A stretch of 64,000 nucleotides of DNA from Spinacia oleracea. Its lineage: Eukaryota > Streptophyta > Magnoliopsida > Caryophyllales > Amaranthaceae. The number at the start of each line of letters is the position of its first letter. Positions within the stretch are counted from its first letter, which is position 1. This document shows positions 10,118-20,574 of this stretch, in pieces. The stretch lies in contig NC_079491.1 of NCBI RefSeq assembly GCF_020520425.1, positions 32,851,449 through 32,915,448 on the forward strand. Reading direction: 5' to 3'. The notes below the pieces were generated by a model. That model did no database searches. It saw nothing but the letters and a program-made list of their open reading frames with translations, and had not been told where the DNA came from. Position numbers and translations under genes: made by a program.

Positions 10118-11601
10118 TGACAGGCTAAATCGTACTCCTATCAAAGATAAACCTAACGTTCACCAACTAAAAATATAGTAAGGGAAGCAGGGATCGTATC
10201 CACAGGGAAACAATGTTCTTTCTACTATTAATTAACTAATCTAGACTACTGGTAACAAAGAGTTGGATTGGTTTGTATATTAAACTAAAGCAAATAATCA
10301 AATCGGAAAATAACAATATTAAAGGAATCTAGGACAACGGTTCACCATAAATGCAGACCGGGATTGGACAACGAACAATGACAATCAATTAACAATCATA
10401 ACTAGGAAAACATGCATCTCTCGAATCTTATGAATTCCTTAGGATAGAACAACTAGCGGGCTCTCGCTACGTACTAGAAATAATTCCTATCTAATAGCCA
10501 CAGACCAAAAACATCAGATTTAAACCTCTCGGCGCATAATCCAAGGTTAATCAAACTCAAATCAAAATAGTCCGGCCGAACAGAATTGACGAGCAATAAT
10601 AATAAGCTATAGAAATTATAATCAATCAATCAATAATCAAGCCTACATATAATCCCAATCATGCATTCATGGATCCCCTAAACCCTAGAAATTAAACTAC
10701 TCACTCATGATAATAAATAACAAAGCAATTAGCATAATGGAAAACATGATTAAAGCAACAAAATAAATTAAGGTAGGAAATAATACCGAATTGAAGAACA
10801 AATAAAATAATAAAGTTTGGATCTTTACTTGAAATTAAAAACTAAGTATTTGAATAATTGGAGAGAAAACTAGAAATAAACTAAGTATTGAAAACTAGAA
10901 TAAAAGATGTCACTAAAAATATAAGGGGCTAGTATTTATAGTTTGCCCAAAATAGAGCCCAAAATCGGAAATAAAATCTCGCGAAATACGCTGGAGGTTG
11001 GCGTGGCCCGATCGGGCGACGCTTCGCCCGATCGGGCGATGTGCTCGATAGTCGGCCCGATTGGGAGAAATTCTGCCCGATCGGGCGGTTGCAAAATGCC
11101 CAGAACAGCGCCCAGAATGACCGCCCGATCCGGATCGGGCGAAGCCCGCCCGATCAGGCGCGTGTTGAAACTGCACGATCCTCTATCTCCAAAACGTCAT
11201 ATTTCCTTCGTTATTCGTCGGATTTAGGCGAGTGACCACTTGTTGGAAAGATATTGAAGTCTATAATCCAACCCAATTGGAATTACATCATTTGGAGTTA
11301 TAGAACTTGAGTTATGCTTAAAATAGTGGACTATAGTCATTTTTGTACTTCCTTCGTTATTCGCTTTGCTTCAAAACTCTTCAAACTTAATGTTTGTTCT
11401 CTCGAAAGTACATAATCTCTTTTATTGATTCAAATGAGTAGGAAATGCACAAAAATATACTAATTCCTACAATGATGAACCTGAAACTACAAACACACTA
11501 CAAGGAGCACATTAGTACTAAAAATCGCTCCGAAGAGCTCATTTGAGATCAAAAAGTACTAAGGGACGGGGGTAAAAACTCTACATAAAACACACATATC
11601 A
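10118..11601 (-). repeat. LTR (3' in element orientation) of the 7.0-kb element
   Basis: The LTR runs from TGACAGGC to CATATCA on the plus strand. It contains a palindrome array at 11005-11160 and matches 15660-17143 at about 99 percent by eye. Confidence 0.9.
11005..11160. repeat. CGCCCGATCGGGCG palindrome array, copy 1 (LTR)
   Basis: Several copies of the 14-base palindrome CGCCCGATCGGGCG or close variants lie here, with one 18-base palindrome GCCCGATCCGGATCGGGC. The GC-rich island stands out in AT-rich DNA. Small open frames on both strands with PDRA/ARSG/PIGR words are only translations of the palindrome. Confidence 0.85.
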
Positions 11602-13206
11602 AACTCCCCCAAGCTAGATCCTTGCTTGCCCCTAAGCAAGAAAATCATCGATGAATACAAGACCAACTTCACCCCCACCATATTTCAAAATGAAAAACAT
11701 AATTCAAGGCAAAATCTAACGAGCATGCATCAATGTCAACCAATCAAATCCACCCAACCACAAATCCTCCCTAACAATCGTCACGCAAAGTGAACCACAA
11801 GTGCACAATGGAATTTAAGACTAGTGCTCACACACTCATCACTCATTTATGTGGCGGGTAAAAGATGTACCCGTTCGCTCTCCTCCCAATATATAAGTGA
11901 ACAATGCCCTCCCAAACTCACAACACTCGTGTGTCTAGAAAAACATACACTCAACCTAGTAGTCGACTTGAAATGTGTCATGTCATAACTTGCATTGATA
12001 AACAACTATTTTCACATAAGTACGACTCTATGCACAAAGGTCGGAAGGTCTTCAAAGCTTGTAATGTTAGGCTTAGGTAAGGGTGCGGTAAATTTGGGTA
12101 TAATGTGAGCTTTAAAGCCTTGGCTTTGGGGAGCATAAATCCTAAAAACAACCGTGATCAATCAACATAATGACCATAATCTCCCACTCAACACATGACA
12201 AAACAACAAATAGCCAACACCATACTTTCTTGCATTTTTTTCACAATTGTAACCAATCACTCATAAGGATATGAATTTGCAGAACTTGATTGAAACAACA
12301 CTTTGAACTTTTTTATGAGAGTAATAGATTTTTCTCTTTCTTTTCCTTTTCAATCTCTCTTTTTTTCTTTCTTTTTAGAAACCTTCACATTTGTTTTGTT
12401 CTTTCATCTCTTTTCATTTTCAACTCATTTTCAACAACAAACATGATAAGACGAACTCCTTTTTCAATACCTACTTTGTGCTCAAAATGTAGCACATTAC
12501 AACTCCCTCACCTCACTACTATTAGCTCCCCCAAGCTAGGCTTGGGACTAGTAACCAATGGGGTTTTTCATGGGCTTGTAATATGGCTAGTCACCGAATA
12601 AAAGGGCACAAGCAACAACATGGGTAGAAAAGGAGGGGACAAATGTATCTAATTTCATCTGAAGGCTACCTAAATAGAAAAATGCCTTCATCCTCCACAA
12701 TGTGCATGTATATGAGTCATAAAACACTACTAATAGTTGCAAATCAATACTCAAAATCAATGACACACCAGGAAGCTATCACACATCCTAACCAAATCAA
12801 CTAGTCAAGCACCAAGTCCACAAATAGTTAGTCGGAGTTGACTCATGTTAAGGCATCAAAGCAATCGAATATCAAATCATGGCTAACACATCTACATTGC
12901 CCATCATCAAATACCAAGAATCAAAACAATTTTCGTTCAAGGGGCACAGGGAAGCATGAAATTGTATTTATCGGAACGTATTTTTGTATTTTTTTTTTCA
13001 AAGCAATAAACTACTCTAGAAAACATTAAACACACCAAAATAAACACACAAAAATAAGTAAATGCAAAAATAAAAGGAAAAACATACCTAATATGTACAA
13101 GTGAGTGAAACACCCCCCCAAGCTAAATCAGACAATGCCCTCATTGGCTCAAGGGGTATCATGAGGAAAGTGAGCAAACCGTGGCTTATTTGTTGCTGAT
13201 TCGCAA
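11602..13206. other. Non-coding internal region of the 7.0-kb element
   Basis: Starts with the polypurine tract (as CTCCCCCAAGCTAG on this strand). No plausible protein is encoded. The 103-codon plus-strand frame at 12290-12601 is low-complexity and is repeated in the other copy on the opposite strand, so I do not call it. Confidence 0.6.
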
Positions 13207-13580
13207 ATCGCCCGATCGGGCAGCAGATCGCCAGATCGGGCAGCAGATCGCCCGATCGGGCATCAGATCGCCCGATCGGGCGAATTTCGAACCTTTCTGT
13301 TGAATCTGTGCGCCCGATCGGGCGCACCTCGCCCGATCCGGATCGAGCGAAATGCAATGCCTTGTTTTATTGACTTTTCTCAGCCCAGAATCCTTCCTTG
13401 ACCTTTCTACGACGTCATCATCAACCGCCCGATCGGGCGGAATTTCGCCCGATGGGGCATTACACTCGCCTTTTGTGTGGATCGGGCAACCGTCGCCCGT
13501 TCGGGCGATTTTCCAATATTTTCCTTGAATCGACACGCGCCCGGTCGGGCGCTCCTCGCCCGATCCGGATCGGGCGAAAC
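13207..13580. repeat. CGCCCGATCGGGCG palindrome array, copy 2 (internal)
   Basis: Two clusters about 90 bp apart carry roughly a dozen perfect or near-perfect copies of the 14-base palindrome and two GATCCGGATC 18-base forms. Several copies have single mutations (CCAGATCGGG, CCCGATGGGG, CCCGTTCGGG). This array sits near the polypurine-tract side of the internal region, not in the LTR. Confidence 0.85.
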
Positions 13581-14039
13581 GCAGACTACTCCGTTTCAGC
13601 TTGAATTCAACTTTTTCGAACTTGGAGCCTTAGACCTGCACATCATTAAACGTCCAAACCGTAAAATACCCTCTTCTCACCTCTCTAACACCAAAAACTA
13701 CAATGAAACACACACTTGCTCAAAAATTATACTAAAACACACAAACAAAAGCGAAAAATACACTACGAAAAGCAATAAATGGATAGTGAAATACTCATCC
13801 CCTATTAGATTGATGCAATGTCCCCATTACACAATCTTAGTTTATGTACAGACAACGAAAGGAAGGGGATGAGAGCCACGACAACTCATCGAATGGGGGC
13901 ACCAATGATGGTGCCATCTGGTGTCGAATCAATTGCCTTGGATGAGCTATGTGGCGCGGGAAGTGACAGACCACGACCCCGATCATGAATACGGTGCCCA
14001 CCGTTCACCGAGCTTTCGGCCTTTCGGGTCTCAACATCA
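13581..14039. other. Internal non-coding spacer after the gag-like gene
   Basis: On the minus strand this follows the stop of the gag-like gene. It includes a TTTGCGGGAGGCACG block that resembles the GGGAGGCAACCC motif at the equivalent place in the outer element (18361-18380). Confidence 0.5.
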
Positions 14040-15473
14040 TCAAATCGTGCCTCCCGCAAAGAGATTGGTTAGTAAATAACCAACGAACGAACGCAGAAGC
14101 TTGTCATGCGCACTCGCACAACTTTCGTGCAACAAGACATGCACGATAATCAACAACAACATTTGCATAAAGTCCGAATGAACTCTATGCCAGTAAGGAG
14201 TAGGATGCCTAAAGGAAGAAGAACAAAAAGAAAAAACAACAATAAAAGAAGAATAAGAAAAGGAAGGAAAAGAGAAAGTAGGCATACTCTCCTTATGGAA
14301 GTTGTTTTTACGGACTATTGATTCTTCAACCTCAATGATCAATGAAATAGCTCTCTCTGTGTTTTGGAATTCATGGTGGATAGGCTCTTCACCATATAGA
14401 GCTCTCTGCAAAGCATCCACCTCTTCTTTGTAAGTATTGTAAGTACCTGCGAAAGATTCACAAAGAGGAACATACTCTATTGGGTCATTGGGCTTTTGAT
14501 TTTCATGGGGAGGAGGAAGATCCTCAAGTAAAGGTTTTATGGGGAAAGAGAAGGGGAGTGAGACGGTGTAAACGGGGCTAAGAATAACCCTTCTTGTACT
14601 TGGAATATGAGGGGTAGGGGTTGACACAACAACAAGGGTTTTATCAACTTCAACTTCCTCATGGACTTGCTCTATGACATATGGCTTTTCAGTTTCAACA
14701 AATCCTTCATCCATTGATCCAACAGTCAAATCATCATCCTCCCACTCATCCTCAGCCTCTGTTATAAGCTCCTCCCACTCTTGGTTGCCTATGGGTTCAC
14801 TCAGTTGACCCCAATCCCCAACACAACTCGAATCATTATTTTCAATAATTTCTTGAACTTTTCTAAATCTCTCAAGAGTAGCCTTACTAGCTTTAATAAT
14901 CTCATTAGTAGCCTCTTGAGATCTAGTACACTGAATCTCAATCTCGGAGTTTAATCTTCTTAATTCCTCTAAGAAGCTATCTCTGCTTTCTGATTCGGGT
15001 TGAACAGGATTGAGCAAGGGTTCACAATAATACACGGGAGAAGCAACAGTGGAATCATGAGGCAAAACATTGATATCCATGCAAGGGTTAGATAAGTCGT
15101 TAGAATATACATGATTATCATAAACATTAGAATGCACCTCATTATAACAAGCATTCAAGGGAGAGGGGGTAGAAACATGTAGATTATGCTCATAATTTGG
15201 ATTAGCACATGTAACATGAATCGCCATTTCACGCTCATACAAATCCCTTGCAAACCACATATAGTAATCCCACATATCATCCAAAGACAAGGCTCGAAAA
15301 TCACCATTAAATCTACTTTCTATCACATTCCTTGTATACTCATTTAAACCACCATAAGAAAAACCACAAGAATCCCAAAGATTAAAATTGTGGTAACCAA
15401 TAAAATCATTTAGCCTATCGAAATAAACCCAAAAGGGCTCATTTAAGAATTGAGGGAAAGAATAATAATCCAT
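14040..15473 (-). CDS. Gag-like protein of the non-autonomous LTR element (477 aa)
   Basis: This single ORF begins about 160 bp inside the primer-binding site, where gag begins in gypsy elements. The N-terminal third (SFPQFLNEPFWVYFDRLNDF, GGLNEYTRNVIES, DMWDYYMWFARDLYEREMAI) resembles plant gypsy retrotransposon gag capsid regions: a tryptophan-rich start, a GLN-x-x-TR turn and an Ala-Arg-Asp-x-Tyr end. The middle is acidic and low-complexity. The C-terminus has a serine/phenylalanine-rich stretch, a hydrophobic helix (MQMLLLIIVHVLL) and an HDKLLRSF end. The outer element has a homologous but broken gene with the same architecture. No zinc knuckle, protease or polymerase is present. It may package the element RNA or be a leftover; the first is inference. 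Confidence 0.7.
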   Translation of the reverse strand: MDYYSFPQFLNEPFWVYFDRLNDFIGYHNFNLWDSCGFSYGGLNEYTRNVIESRFNGDFRALSLDDMWDYYMWFARDLYEREMAIHVTCANPNYEHNLHVSTPSPLNACYNEVHSNVYDNHVYSNDLSNPCMDINVLPHDSTVASPVYYCEPLLNPVQPESESRDSFLEELRRLNSEIEIQCTRSQEATNEIIKASKATLERFRKVQEIIENNDSSCVGDWGQLSEPIGNQEWEELITEAEDEWEDDDLTVGSMDEGFVETEKPYVIEQVHEEVEVDKTLVVVSTPTPHIPSTRRVILSPVYTVSLPFSFPIKPLLEDLPPPHENQKPNDPIEYVPLCESFAGTYNTYKEEVDALQRALYGEEPIHHEFQNTERAISLIIEVEESIVRKNNFHKESMPTFSFPSFSYSSFIVVFSFCSSSFRHPTPYWHRVHSDFMQMLLLIIVHVLLHESCASAHDKLLRSFVGYLLTNLFAGGTI

Positions 15474-15636
15474 TTTTTTAAGGGGAAAAAAAAATTAAAA
15501 AAATTAAAAAAAAAAATTAATAAAAAAATAAACTAAAGAAAATAAAATATATACATGGTCTCAAAGAACAGGAAGTTCTATGAGACTCAAGAAAATAATC
15601 TAAATCATAAAATTAGTAGCAGAAAATTAAACCGTT

Positions 15637-15654
15637 TCCCCGGCAACGGCGCCA
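15637..15654 (-). promoter_or_regulatory. Primer-binding site of the 7.0-kb element
   Basis: The reverse complement reads TGGCGCCGTTGCCGGGGA, identical to the site of the outer element, and lies five bases inside the 5' LTR. Confidence 0.8.
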
Positions 15655-15659
15655 AAATT

Positions 15660-17143
15660 TGACAGGCTAAATCGTACTCCTATCAAAGATAAACCTAACG
15701 TTCACCAACTAAAAATATAGTAAGGGAAGCAGGGATCGTATCCACAGGGAAACAATGTTCTTTCTACTATTAATTAACTAATCTAGACTACTGGTAACAA
15801 AGAGTTGGATTGGTTTGTATATTAAACTAAAGCAAATAATCAAATCGGAAAATAACAATATTAAAGGAATCTAGGGCAACGGTGCACCATAAATGCAGAC
15901 CGGGATTGGACAACGAACAATGACAATCAATTAACAATCATAACTAGGAAAACATGCATCTCTCGAATCTTATGAATTCCTTAGGATAGAACAACTAGCG
16001 GGCTCTCGCTACGTACTAGAAATAATTCCTATCTAATAGCCACAGACCAAAAACATCAGATTTATACCTCTCGGCGCATAATCCAAGGTTAATCAAACTC
16101 AAATCAAAATAGTCCGGCCGAACAGAATTGACGAGCAATAATAATAAGCTATAGAAATTATAATCAATCAATCAATAATCAAGCCCACATATAATCCCAA
16201 TCATGCATTCATGGATCCCCTAAACCCTAGAAATTAAACTACTCACTCATGATAATAAATAACAAAGCAATTAGCATAATGGAAAACATGATTAAAGCAA
16301 CAAAATAAATTAAGGTAGGAAATAATACCGAATTGAAGAACAAATAAAATAATAAAGTTTGGATCTTTACTTGAAATTAAAAACTAAGTATTTGAATAAT
16401 TGGAGAGAAAACTAGAAATAAACTAAGTATTGAAAACTAGAATAAAAGATGTCACTAAAAATATAAGGGGCTAGTATTTATAGTTTGCCCAAAATAGAGC
16501 CCAAAATCGGAAATAAAATCTCGCGAAATACGCTGGAGGTTGGCGTAGCCCGATCGGGCGACGCTTCGCCCGATCGGGCGATGTGCTCGATAGTCGGCCC
16601 GATCGGGCGAAATTCCGCCCGATCGGGCGGTTGCAAAATGCCCAGAACAGCGCCCAGAATGACCGCCCGATCCGGATCGGGCGAAGCCCGCCCGATCAGG
16701 CGCGTGTTGAAACTGCACGATTCTCTATCTTCAAAACGTCATATTTCCTTCGTTATTCGTCGGATTTAGGCGAGTGACCACTTGTTGGAAAGATATTGAA
16801 GTCTATAATCCAACCCGATTGGAATTACATCATTTGGAGTTTTAGAACTTGAGTTATGCTTAAAATAGTGGACTATAATCATTTTTATACTTCCTTCGTT
16901 ATTCGCTTTGCTTCAAAACTCTTCAAACTTAATGTTTGTGCTCTCGAAAGTACATAATCTCTTTTATTGATTCAAATGAGTAGGAAATGCACAAAAATAT
17001 ACTAATTCCTACAATGATGAACCTGAAACTACAAACACACTACAAGGAGCACATTAGTACTAAAAATCGCTCCGAAGAGCTCATTTGAGATCAAAAAGTA
17101 CTAAGGGACGGGGGTAAAAACTCTACATAAAACACACATATCA
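15660..17143 (-). repeat. LTR (5' in element orientation) of the 7.0-kb element
   Basis: Same length as 10118-11601 and about 99 percent identical. It lies directly against the primer-binding site and the GGCTA target duplication at 17144-17148. Confidence 0.9.
16547..16702. repeat. CGCCCGATCGGGCG palindrome array, copy 3 (LTR)
   Basis: Equivalent to 11005-11160. At one site this copy keeps the perfect palindrome (CCCGATCGGGCGAAATTCC) where the other LTR has CCCGATTGGGAGAAATTCT. Confidence 0.85.
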
Positions 17144-17203
17144 GGCTACATTGTATATATTTTTTTCGTTTGTGTATAAATATTTTTTTATGTTTTTTAT
17201 TTT

Positions 17204-17682
17204 ATGGCTTCTATTTGTTTTCCTCAATTTGAGAATGAAGTATTTTGGAGGTATTATTATAGGCTCGGAGATTTTCTTGGTCCAAATCATCTTTTTGAAC
17301 AATGGGAACTATGTATGGTGATTTATGAGGGATTAAATGAAGATACAAGATTGGTGTTGGATTCCATGAGTAGTTATATATTTGTGGAGAAGACTCCAGA
17401 AGAGTGTTGGGATTTGATTGAGCAATTAGCTAGAGATACATATGACTGGGAGATGACAATGTTTGTTGAACCTACTCTGCAAAATTTCTCTTTTCCTATT
17501 CCTCAAACTCACCCCCCCTCCCCTGTATTATTGTTCTTGTTGTCATTGTCATGACCATGATACTTCTCTTTCTCCCTATAACGAGTCATATGTTAGTACT
17601 GTCAACCCTTTCCTTCGATTTGATATGCAAAATTTTCAACTCGAACCATCTTATTGCGACATGAAAATCCTTTATAATGATT

Positions 17683-17720
<38 letters not shown>

Positions 17721-18323
17721 TTTGTTGAGAATGTTAGTTAATTAGAGGAAGGTTATCATTTGACTTTTGGTACTGATGAGGAAAAGTTGGATATAACGGA
17801 GACTTTGGAGGATAAAGAATCACTAATGGTTGTAGAATCGATGGTTGAGAAACCATTGGTTGCAAAACGTTTGGTTGAAGGTTTTAGTGACAAGTTTATT
17901 CACGAGGGTGGAATTGTAGGTAAAAACATTAATGTTGAGCCTATATCTCCTCCCGCCTATGTCCCGTTCTCGCGGAGGCTTGATCTTGTTCCTTCATCGC
18001 CCATGTTAAGTCTTTCGTACTTTATCAATAGGCCTCCATTCCATGATACAATTGACCTTGCCGACCTTGATGCTCATTCTAAAACATTTACATTGCCCGA
18101 GGAGCAATTAGAGGGAAGTTGTAAATATTCTCCTTTTTCTTTTTCTTTTGATTTTTCCTCTAGTTCTGAATCTTTTTCTTTTGGTTTTATTTTTTATGTT
18201 TATTTATCTAATACCCTGTTTGCGAGGATGAATTTGGTTTTACTCAAGCCATACGTAGTGCTCAATGACATGTTTGTAGGGGCATTTGATAAATTACTCA
18301 AGGCGTTGGATTCTTCTGATTAA
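17204..18323 (+). pseudogene. Broken gag-like gene of the outer gypsy-type element
   Basis: Reading begins at an ATG (ASICFPQFENEVFWRYYYRL) with the same N-terminal layout as the gag-like gene at 14040-15473 (EGLNEDTRLVLDS, ECWDLIEQLARDTYDWEM). The frame shifts near a C-rich run at about 17512-17523. It then passes a GAT microsatellite that encodes an Asp run, meets a stop at about 17739-17741, and continues as an acidic segment and a Ser/Phe-rich C-terminus ending FDKLLKALDSSD. The C-terminal DKLL end is shared with the other family. Two breaks make it non-functional as read. Confidence 0.7.
17682..17718 (+). repeat. (GAT)n microsatellite
   Basis: An uninterrupted GAT run lies inside the broken gag-like gene, where it would encode polyaspartate. 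Confidence 0.9.
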
Positions 18324-18385
18324 CAATTTGAGTGGAGTCAAGCTAATGACTTAAAACGAGCGCTTATCGGGAGGCAACCCGATTC
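18324..18385 (+). other. Conserved post-gag motif of gypsy-type elements
   Basis: The stop is followed by GTCAAGCTAATGAC and then GCGCTTATCGGGAGGCAACCC at 18360-18380. A GCGCTT-GGGAGGCAACCC block after gag is familiar to me from plant Athila-like and related non-autonomous elements (memory). Its function is unknown. Confidence 0.55.
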
Positions 18386-18507
18386 CTAACTTTCCTTCAT
18401 TTCAATTTTCTTCATTTATTTCCATTTTAATTTAGTATTTTATTTCTATATGTTTAATCTATTGAAAAATAAATAAAAAAAATATAAAAAACAACAAAAG
18501 CACAAAA

Positions 18508-18743
18508 ATATTTTCCTTTGAGTTCACTCGAATTCATAATTTTATTTTATTTTTAGATTAGTTTTCGTTAATTGTATCTATTTATTTATTTATTTATCTA
18601 TTTTGCGTTTAATTTTACTAGCGATTATTTTCCTTTGAGTTCACTTGAATTCATAATTTTCTTTTATTTTTAGATTAGTTTTTCGTTCATCGTATTTATT
18701 TTTATTTTTATTATTTATTTTTTTTGCGTTTAATTTTACTAAC
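18508..18743 (+). repeat. Tandem duplication, two units of about 117 bp
   Basis: TTTCCTTTGAGTTCACTCG and the following TTTAGATTAGTTTT to GCGTTTAATTTTACTA block occurs twice in a row with minor changes (ACTCG/ACTTG, ATTTTA/ATTTTC). Confidence 0.75.
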
Positions 18744-18904
18744 AATTCTAACTTTTGAGTTTAGTGGTGCATGATTTTTCTTAGGGATTTGTAGGTGCAA
18801 GATCGAATTAAGTCCGCAAATTTCAATGCATCGACAAGTTCTAGCGAGCCACGATTTTACAACGGCAAGCATCACCAATCTGTTGTGCACACGAATGTGC
18901 ATCG

Positions 18905-19055
18905 CGCTCCAACCAGCGACCACGCTGGCTCAGCCCTTCTGTTGAGCGCGTAAGCCAGCGTCCCTCCAGCGGCCTCGCTGGCCGTTTTCCCCTCCACAAC
19001 TGCATCTTCTACCTTGCCCGCTGGCGAACCAGCGCCCTCGCTGGATTTCCCGCCC
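18905..19055. repeat. CCAGCG...CGCTGG palindromic repeats
   Basis: Four inverted pairs of CCAGCG and CGCTGG spaced by 4-8 bases lie here (for example CCAGCGACCACGCTGG and CCAGCGCCCTCGCTGG). Related words occur in the LTR near 9115-9150. This is the outer family's counterpart of the CGCCCGATCGGGCG arrays, with a different sequence. Confidence 0.7.
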
Positions 19056-20130
19056 CCCACCTGATTCAAATAAATAAATAAATTGAAACTCCCCAGACAC
19101 GAACACCACCTCCCCCGACGACCCAGCCACCACCCCCGCGCACACAGTTCAGCCACCTTCCTTCACCCGCTTCTCCTTCCTTCGACTTCTCTCTCTCTCA
19201 ACCACTCCCCAACAGCCGGCGGCGCATCACCTCACCGGCGTTACGCCGGCACCGAACTGCCGCGCCTAACTCAGTCGGCGCACCAGCCTGCACACCTTCC
19301 CTCACCCCATCACAATTACCCCCCTTCCTGTTTCCCTCACCAGCCCGCACACCTGCCAGCGCACCACCGGCAGTCAGCGCGCCACCCCCCTCCCTCCTCG
19401 CTTTCTCCCTCACCCACAACCACACGCAGCCTCCTTCGCACAACCATCTCCCTCCTGCCACCTTCTCTCGCCCAGTCCGACCACCATCACCCAACCGGCA
19501 GTTATGCCGGCGCCGCACCACCAGCGCCGCCCTACCTCCCTCCCTCCCTCGTGTTCGGTCCTCTCTCACCCACAACCATCGCACCCCCCGCGCACACCAG
19601 TTCACCACCAGCCCTCTCTTCTCCTCTCCAATCTCCCATATTCACCATGTTTTGTTCATGAATTTAAAACCCTAACTTTTGAAATCAATTTGGGGGTTTT
19701 TAATTCATTGTGAGCATTGGCAAATTGTGTAGTATTGGTGCCCGTTTGTGGAATTTACGTGAGTTTGCAACTAAATTATGGTCTTTGTGGTGCATAAAAG
19801 ATATTAAAATTTCAAGTTTTCTAAAGTTTTTTCACTTAAATCATTTTTTGAAAAGAAAATATTCTTTTCCCCCTTTTAGTTCCGTTTTTATTTTATTTTT
19901 GTGAAAAAAAACAAATTTTTATTTCTTTTATTTAACTAAAACAAAATTAGTGGAATCTAAGTCACTAAATTTATACTTATGCAAATATTAAAATTAACTA
20001 ATAGACGATTTTCCGGGATTAGACTTATGCAAATGTTACGTACTCCTTAGTTTTTAAGATTTCTCCTTGATATTGATCAACAGCCACGACCAACAATAGC
20101 GAACAACTTCACCACCAACCACTAAGAAAC
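19056..20130. other. C-rich then AT-rich region, tail of the outer element
   Basis: 19083-19661 is CCT/CAC-rich and reads open in more than one frame on both strands with proline/histidine-rich products, the pattern expected of compositional bias and not of a gene. From 19660 the sequence becomes AT-rich. No 3' LTR or polypurine tract could be placed. Confidence 0.45.
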
Positions 20131-20135
20131 AGAGT
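20131..20135. repeat. Left target duplication (AGAGT) of the copia element
   Basis: AGAGT precedes the TGTGAATATA terminus and is found again at 35221-35225 after the split far LTR. Confidence 0.75.
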
Positions 20136-20245
20136 TGTGAATATAATGATACGGCTTACCCTAATACGGGTGTCTGGGACTCATATATATAATAATATCG
20201 TAAAATAGTACAATTACGAGTATACCCTTAGTATCCTCTATTACA
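20136..20245 (-). repeat. 3' LTR of the copia element (110 bp)
   Basis: Runs TGTGAATATAATGATACGG to CCTCTATTACA on the plus strand, with TG/CA ends. The minus-strand polypurine tract GATTGAGGGGG abuts it at 20246-20256. Confidence 0.85.
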
Positions 20246-20569
20246 CCCCCTCAATCTGTGCAGGGGGACCCACGTGCAAATTGGACCTTAAAAACTCAAA
20301 ACGCAAACCAGATGAAACTTTCGTAAAAATGTCAGCGATTTGTAACTCAGTAGGGACATAACGTACAACTAAATCACCATGAGCAACACGCTCCCGAACA
20401 AAATGATAATCTATTTTGATATGCTTGCTACGATCATGCTGAACCGGATTCACCGCAAGATAGGATGTAGAAATATTATCGCAAAAGAGCTTCACGGATG
20501 CGCGAATGACGATTCCCAACTCAGCTAACAAGGAACGAATCCAAAGAGTATCCTGTACCGTGTATGCAA
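20246..20569 (-). pseudogene. Copia RNase H, C-terminal part (downstream of nested insertion)
   Basis: Continues the reading frame interrupted at 24862: VQDTLWIRSLLAELGIV, KLFCDN, NPVQHDRSKHIKIDYHF, QIADIFTK. It includes the Ty1-copia RNase H C-terminal helix. Joined across the nested element with one copy of CAGCG removed, the TEYRAVA motif is continuous, which proves that the element between was inserted later. Confidence 0.85.
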
Positions 20570-20574
20570 CAGCG
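20570..20574. repeat. Left target duplication (CAGCG) of the nested 4.3-kb element
   Basis: CAGCG is repeated at 24857-24861. Confidence 0.85.

Larger units (their letters stand above)
10118..17143 (-). mobile_element. Non-autonomous LTR retrotransposon (7,026 bp, complete)
   Basis: Two LTRs of 1,484 bp each (10118-11601 and 15660-17143) differ at about 15 sites by eye. Perfect 5-bp target duplications (GGCTA) flank them. On the minus strand the order is LTR, primer-binding site (15654-15637), one long gag-like gene, a non-coding region with palindromes, a polypurine tract (AGCTTGGGGGAGTTT near 11602-11617) and LTR. There is no pol gene. It depends on another element for reverse transcription and integration. 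It inserted into the outer gypsy-type element. Confidence 0.9.
8596..20130 (+). mobile_element. Degenerate Ty3/gypsy (Athila-like) LTR element, interrupted
   Basis: Its 5' LTR (about 8596-10050) is followed at once by a tRNA-type primer-binding site. A second element (10118-17143) then interrupts it, after which it resumes with a broken gag-like gene (17204-18323). No 3' LTR was found before the copia element at 20136, so the right limit is uncertain and the element is probably truncated. It has no protease, reverse transcriptase or integrase in the window, so it is either a non-autonomous family or a heavily deleted copy. Confidence 0.65.

Noticed and set aside
10913-13872. Frames with ARSG/PDRA/PIGR repeats on both strands
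   Set aside because: They translate the CGCCCGATCGGGCG palindrome; the same peptides appear in all reading directions and in all array copies.
17204-18323. Three separate genes
   Set aside because: The three frames follow one another in the order of the intact gag-like gene at 14040-15473, so they are pieces of one broken gene.
19083-19661. 192-codon Pro/His/Ser-rich plus-strand frame, with a 136-codon frame on the other strand
   Set aside because: Both strands are open because of C-rich composition; there is no domain and it lies in the tail of a degenerate LTR element.
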